Assembly (NCBI RefSeq): GCF_009727155.1
Contig: NZ_WNWM01000002.1
Coordinates: 1,116,001 to 1,180,000 of the forward strand
Source: Pseudoduganella dura
GTDB taxonomy: Bacteria; Pseudomonadota; Gammaproteobacteria; Burkholderiales; Burkholderiaceae_D
Reading direction: 5' to 3'
Length of the DNA: 64,000 nucleotides
The notes under the pieces are model-generated. The model searched no databases, was not told where the DNA came from, and saw only the letters and a program-made list of their open reading frames with translations. Both the position numbers and the translations under genes were made by a program. Below are positions 60,513-64,000 of this stretch, in pieces (the first letter of the stretch is position 1; every line of letters starts with the position of its first letter).

Positions 60513-61997
60513 CTACAGGCCCAGCTGCTGCCAGATATCGTCCACCTTGCGTTTCACCTCGGGTGTCATGGCGATCGTCGTGCCCCACTCGCGGGTGGTT
60601 TCGCCGGGCCATTTGTTGGTGGCGTCGATGCCCATCTTGCTGCCCAGGCCGCTGATCGGGGAAGCGAAGTCGAGGTAGTCGATCGGCGTGTGGTCGACCA
60701 GCGTGGTGTCGCGGGTCGGGTCGACGCGCGTGGTGATCGCCCAGATCACTTCTTTCCAGTCGCGGATGTCGACATCCTCGTCGACGACGACGATGAACTT
60801 CGTGTACATGAACTGGCGCAGGAAGCTCCACACGCCGAACATCACCCGTTTCGCATGCCCCGCGTACTGCTTGCGGATCTGCACAACCGCCATCCGGTAG
60901 CTGCAGCCTTCCGGCGGCAGGTAGAAATCGGTAATCTCGGTAAACTGCTTTTGCAGCAGCGGCACGAATACCTCGTTCAGCGCCAGGCCCAGCACCGCCG
61001 GCTCGTCGGGCGGCTTGCCTGTATACGTGGAGTGATAGATCGGGTCGCGGCGCATCGTGATGCGGTCGATCGTAAACACGGGAAACGAATCCTGCTCGTT
61101 GTAGTAACCGGTGTGGTCGCCATACGGGCCCTCGAGCGCGTGTTCATAGCCGGACGGATGGTTTTCGTCCGGATAGATGTGCCCTTCCAGTACGATCTCG
61201 GCCGATGCCGGCACGCGCAGTTCGCTGCCGATCGCCTTGACCAGTTCCGTGCGGCTGCCGCGCAGCAGGCCGGCGAACTGGTATTCGGACAGGGTATCCG
61301 GTACCGGCGTCACCGCGCCGAGAATCGTGGCCGGATCGGCGCCCAGCGCCACGGCCACGGGGTAAGGCTGGCCGGGATTGCGGATGCAATGCTCGCGGAA
61401 GTCGAGCGCCCCGCCCCGGTGCGCCAGCCAGCGCATGATGACCTTGTTCCGGCCCAGCACCTGCTGCCGGTAGATGCCCAGGTTCTGGCGCTTCTTGTTC
61501 GGCCCCTTGGTGATGACGAGGCCCCACGTGATCAGCGGCGCCACGTCGCCGGGCCAGCAGTGCTGGATCGGCAGCCGGCCCAGGTCGACGTCGTTGCCTT
61601 CCCAGACGATCTCCTGGCACGGCGCGCCGCGCAGCTCCTTCGGCGCCATGTCCCACACGGCTTTCACCAGCGAGCCCATGTCCATGATGTCCTTGAAACC
61701 CTTCGGCGGTTCCGGCTCCTTCAGCCGCGCCAGCACGTGGCCGATGCGGCGCAGCTCGCTCATGTTTTCGGCGCCCATGCCGAGCGCCACGCGGCGCGTG
61801 GTACCGAACAGGTTACCCAGCACCGGGATAGCGAAATTTGTCGGATTTTGAAACAGCAGAGCCGGCCCGCCGGCCCGCAAGGTGCGGTCGCAGACTTCCG
61901 TCATCTCCAAATGTGGTGAAACTGGCAACGAAATTGTCTTAAGTTCGCCAATTTTTTGCAACTGGGCAATAAAATCTCGCAGATCTGAATATTTCAT
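60513..61997 (-). CDS. ubiD: UbiD-family decarboxylase
   Basis: 494 aa from ATG 61997; no Shine-Dalgarno is visible before it. UbiD traits: N-terminal [15 protein letters not shown] near 60, central prFMN/metal region with [13 protein letters not shown] near 165-180, H-R-G-G near 191 and the [10 protein letters not shown] motif near 280. It is 4-hydroxy-3-polyprenylbenzoate decarboxylase of ubiquinone synthesis, needing prenylated FMN from UbiX. It stands apart from other ubi genes. Confidence 0.93.
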   Translation of the reverse strand: MKYSDLRDFIAQLQKIGELKTISLPVSPHLEMTEVCDRTLRAGGPALLFQNPTNFAIPVLGNLFGTTRRVALGMGAENMSELRRIGHVLARLKEPEPPKGFKDIMDMGSLVKAVWDMAPKELRGAPCQEIVWEGNDVDLGRLPIQHCWPGDVAPLITWGLVITKGPNKKRQNLGIYRQQVLGRNKVIMRWLAHRGGALDFREHCIRNPGQPYPVAVALGADPATILGAVTPVPDTLSEYQFAGLLRGSRTELVKAIGSELRVPASAEIVLEGHIYPDENHPSGYEHALEGPYGDHTGYYNEQDSFPVFTIDRITMRRDPIYHSTYTGKPPDEPAVLGLALNEVFVPLLQKQFTEITDFYLPPEGCSYRMAVVQIRKQYAGHAKRVMFGVWSFLRQFMYTKFIVVVDEDVDIRDWKEVIWAITTRVDPTRDTTLVDHTPIDYLDFASPISGLGSKMGIDATNKWPGETTREWGTTIAMTPEVKRKVDDIWQQLGL

Positions 61998-62513
61998 ACA
62001 AATTTTACGTTTTTTTCTGGTTCGACGGCCGGACTGTGGCAATCCGGACAAGTGCTTGATTCTATTGGAATTTGCTAATGCACGTCACACAATGTCATAT
62101 CCAAAAGTTATAAAGAACGCTCGCGTTAGTATTGACTTGATATAAAACGCCTTCTACAATTCGACCTACTTGAAGAGGACATGGCAAAAATGCCAACTAC
62201 GTGTCGCTCATTCATTCACGGAGTCGGGGCTCCACAAACATTTTAAGGAGTGTTCTCCCAAGGCGTCTGCCTTACCGGTTTCAAGCCTGGGTTCAGTCTG
62301 AACCGGCTTTTGACCTTACCTCCCCGAACAAAGTTGTATTGCGACTGATTCAAACAAACAATCAGCTCTGGCAAGCAATGAAGGCGTTCCAGCTCGCGCG
62401 CTTCCCGGCGGCGGCGGACGATAACACATCTGATGCACGGCAATTGCACAGCAACGGTGTCGCGCGACTGCGCGCGGCGGGGGCATGCTTTTACGGTCAT
62501 TGCAGGGAGTTCT
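61998..62513. other. Long AT-rich intergenic region / leader of the transglycosylase gene
   Basis: 516 bp. Contains a sigma-70 promoter (62132-62160), a 21-codon forward ORF (62181-62246) with AAGAGGA upstream, and an AAGGAG site at 62245-62250 directly after it. A longer open frame at 62201-62521 has unconvincing codons. The leader from the promoter to the start at 62514 is about 350 nt. Confidence 0.55.
62132..62160 (+). promoter_or_regulatory. Sigma-70 promoter
   Basis: -35 TTGACT (62132-62137), 17-bp spacer, -10 TACAAT (62155-62160): close to consensus, in an AT-rich stretch. Reads toward the transglycosylase gene. Confidence 0.7.
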
Positions 62514-63437
62514 ATGGATAATCGTTTCACTGGGTTGGCCCTGGCCACCCGTTCGCTGGTCTCCGGACCGGTCGCGCGCTTCGGCGCGCAGCGCATCTCC
62601 GTGCGCAGCATTTTCACCACCGCGCAACACGCCTTCACACTGTTCGGCGTGTCCGCCATCGTCATCATCGCCGTGCTGTGGGCCCGTCCGGACCTGGCAC
62701 GCACGCTGACGCAATCGCTGGCCCATCCAGCGCCCCCCATGCCCGCTCCCGTGGCAGCCACCGTCGCGGCACCGCCGCTGCACGAGCTGATGGAAGCGCC
62801 GGCGGTCACCGCCGCCGCCGATGTCGACAAACCGCTCAGCGCCGCCGAGGAAAAGGCGCTGGTGGGTACCCGCAAGCAGCAGCAATGGGTCACCACCTGG
62901 CTGTCGAAACGTTACCGCGTGGCCAACGACGCGGCCAACATGCTCGTCTCCACCGCCTACGTGACGGCGCGCGAAATCAAGATCGACCCGCTGCTGATCC
63001 TGGCCGTGATGGCGATCGAATCGGGCCTGAACCCGTTCGCCGAAAGCCCGGTGGGCGCGCAAGGCCTGATGCAGGTGATGTCCAAGGTCCACCACGACAA
63101 GTTCCAGGACCTGGGCGGCGTGCAGGCCGCACTGAACCCGGTCGCCAATATCCGTGTCGGCTCGCTGATCCTGAAGGATTACGTGACGCGCGGCGGCTCG
63201 GTGGAAGCGGGGCTGAAGACCTACGTCGGCGCCGCCGCCTTCGAAACGGACGACGGCTACGGCTCGAAGGTCCTGGCCGAATACAAGCGCCTGAAGCAGG
63301 TCTCGGCCGGCAAGAAAGTGCCGACCTTCACCCGCCCTTCCGCGCCCACCCCGGCCACCGTCACGGCAAGTGCGGAACCGAAGGCCGCGGAACCGGCCAC
63401 GCCGAAGACCGAAGCGGAGCAACTGGCCGGCCTGTGA
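62514..63437 (+). CDS. Membrane-anchored lytic transglycosylase (SLT domain)
   Basis: 307 aa from ATG 62514 (GGGAGT upstream). One membrane helix (about 38-57, A-F-T-L-F-G-V-S-A-I-V-I-I-A-V-L-W), a Pro/Ala linker, then the SLT domain (about 125-255): catalytic E in M-A-I-E-S-G-L-N-P near 170, G-A-Q-G-L-M-Q-V-M near 185 and N-P-V-A-N-I-R-V-G-S near 215. A Thr/Pro/Ala-rich tail. It cleaves peptidoglycan glycan strands in the periplasm. A terminator follows at 63459. Confidence 0.92.
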   Translation: MDNRFTGLALATRSLVSGPVARFGAQRISVRSIFTTAQHAFTLFGVSAIVIIAVLWARPDLARTLTQSLAHPAPPMPAPVAATVAAPPLHELMEAPAVTAAADVDKPLSAAEEKALVGTRKQQQWVTTWLSKRYRVANDAANMLVSTAYVTAREIKIDPLLILAVMAIESGLNPFAESPVGAQGLMQVMSKVHHDKFQDLGGVQAALNPVANIRVGSLILKDYVTRGGSVEAGLKTYVGAAAFETDDGYGSKVLAEYKRLKQVSAGKKVPTFTRPSAPTPATVTASAEPKAAEPATPKTEAEQLAGL

Positions 63438-63458
63438 TCGGACCCAGTCATCAAACCG

Positions 63459-63482
63459 AAGCCACCGAACGGTGGCTTTTTT
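63459..63482 (+). terminator. Terminator of the transglycosylase gene
   Basis: AAGCCACC-GAAC-GGTGGCTTTTTT, 22 bp after the stop. Confidence 0.85.
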
Positions 63483-63515
63483 ATTGCCTGCATGCCGGTG
63501 ATGTTTCCAAAATTC

Positions 63516-63528
63516 GGGGTCAGACCCC
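63516..63528. repeat. GGGGTC-A-GACCCC palindrome
   Basis: A 13-bp palindromic word followed by GGTTTCAGGCAAC and GTTTC/GAAAC inverted pieces up to 63553. It sits between two terminators. Thematic relative of the elements at 10646, 50616 and 60262. Confidence 0.65.
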
Positions 63529-63568
63529 GGTTTCAGGCAACATTTTCAGAAACTGATCCAGGCCAACG

Positions 63569-63595
63569 AAAAAGCCACCCGAAGGTGGCTCTTTT
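63569..63595. terminator. Bidirectional terminator next to nusB
   Basis: AAAAAGCCACC-CGAA-GGTGGCTCTTTT, serving nusB on the minus strand and backing up the rightward transcript. Confidence 0.8.
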
Positions 63596-63615
63596 GTTGG
63601 CGGCTGGCGGGAAGA

Positions 63616-64000
63616 TCAGCGCTTCTTGTCGGCCGCCACTTCATCCGCGCGCAGGCGCGGGGCAAGCTTGTCGAGCACGCCGTTGACATACTTGTGGCCG
63701 TCGATGCCGCCGAACGACTTGGCCAGCTCGACCGCCTCGTTGATGACGACCCGGTACGGGATTTCCGGGTTGTTCTTCAGCTCATAGGCACCGAGCAGCA
63801 GCACGGCGTGTTCGATCGGCGACAGTTCGTTGATGCCGCGGTCGACCAGCGGTGCGAACCCTTCGCGCAGCCCCACCGATTGCTCGATCGTGCCATACAG
63901 CAGCGCCGCGAAGAAATCGCCGTCGGCCTTCTCGAAACCGTGGGCGCCGCGGATGTTGTTGACGACCGTCTTCGCCGGCTCATTGTTCAGCAGCCATTGG
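63616..64000 (-). CDS. nusB: Transcription antitermination factor NusB, 3' part (partial)
   Basis: The visible 127 C-terminal residues, read from the window end, contain the NusB core: I-N-E-L-S-P-I-E-H-A-V-L-L-L-G-A-Y-E-L near the middle, P-Y-R-V-V-I-N-E-A-V-E-L-A-K-S-F-G-G and K-Y-V-N-G-V-L-D-K-L-A. The start lies outside the window. NusB binds boxA RNA with NusE in rRNA antitermination. A basic C-terminal tail (A-D-K-K-R) follows. Confidence 0.95.
   Translation of the reverse strand, partial: QWLLNNEPAKTVVNNIRGAHGFEKADGDFFAALLYGTIEQSVGLREGFAPLVDRGINELSPIEHAVLLLGAYELKNNPEIPYRVVINEAVELAKSFGGIDGHKYVNGVLDKLAPRLRADEVAADKKR

Noticed and set aside
62201..62521. 106-codon ORF in the transglycosylase leader
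   Set aside because: Overlaps the transglycosylase start, lacks a good ribosome site and does not resemble a protein family; more likely a chance frame.

Overview
The window is high-GC, densely coded Gram-negative chromosome. Its make-up points to a betaproteobacterium of the order Burkholderiales, most likely family Oxalobacteraceae (Massilia or a relative): a Bordetella-type trimeric porin, a PF10136 'site-specific recombinase' membrane protein, an FxDxF PEP-CTERM protein, a YbdD/CstA locus next to a cache-domain kinase, and several GGDEF/EAL proteins. This is judged from protein content and codon style only; no 16S gene is present. No prophage, insertion sequence or CRISPR array was recognised.

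Layout. 1-5.6 kb: an envelope-stress cluster of small lipoproteins and glycine-zipper proteins (two DUF4398 lipoproteins, a BON lipoprotein, glycine-zipper proteins, a 48-aa membrane peptide, an OmpA-like lipoprotein, a DUF3617 protein) around a Crp/Fnr-type regulator. 5.7-13.3 kb: a porin, the PF10136 membrane protein coupled to a phospholipase-D/cardiolipin-synthase lipoprotein, and a convergent metallophosphoesterase / lipid kinase / PAP2 phosphatase operon, so a phospholipid-handling block. 13.5-19.1 kb: mostly small or unknown genes plus an MgtC/DUF4010 membrane protein. 19.3-22.8 kb: a TonB-dependent receptor followed by an exported SAM hydroxide adenosyltransferase. 22.8-27.6 kb: a PAS-GGDEF-EAL protein, then 3-hydroxybutyrate dehydrogenase, patatin and a CMD protein in an overlapping operon (polyhydroxybutyrate/lipid turnover is the inference). 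27.9-37.1 kb: succinate-semialdehyde-type dehydrogenase, CDF metal exporter, a propeller histidine kinase without a visible partner, VOC protein, alpha/beta hydrolase, and a thioredoxin-reductase-like enzyme divergent from an Rrf2 regulator. 37.2-40.8 kb: PEP-CTERM protein, a DUF4145/Sel1/SEC-C protein and tRNA-Ser(TGA). 40.8-48.7 kb: HDOD and EAL signalling proteins, then a NarL-type two-component system divergent from cstA-ybdD. 48.9-56.3 kb: hydrolase, DUF3144 protein, and a hybrid kinase followed by a REC-GGDEF-EAL regulator. 56.5-64 kb: housekeeping genes recR, YciI-like, ybaB-like, dnaX, 4.5S RNA (ffs), ubiD, a lytic transglycosylase and the 3' part of nusB.

The most interesting signals are not protein genes. 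They are: a repeated GTACG-N4-CGYAC inverted repeat confined to the first 4 kb, with the half-site spacing expected of a Crp/Fnr operator and lying beside a Crp/Fnr gene; a clear 15-bp operator-like inverted repeat between the Rrf2 gene and its divergent neighbour; an 8-bp inverted repeat upstream of cstA; at least five intergenic palindromic elements built on GGTGTC/GACACC, GGGGTC/GACCCC or CAGGGACGG themes; two large perfect hairpins (18-19 bp stems) without U tracts; an inverted partial copy of the tRNA-Ser 3' end; and several short tandem repeats of three copies. c-di-GMP signalling is over-represented: three GGDEF/EAL proteins and an HDOD protein lie in 34 kb.
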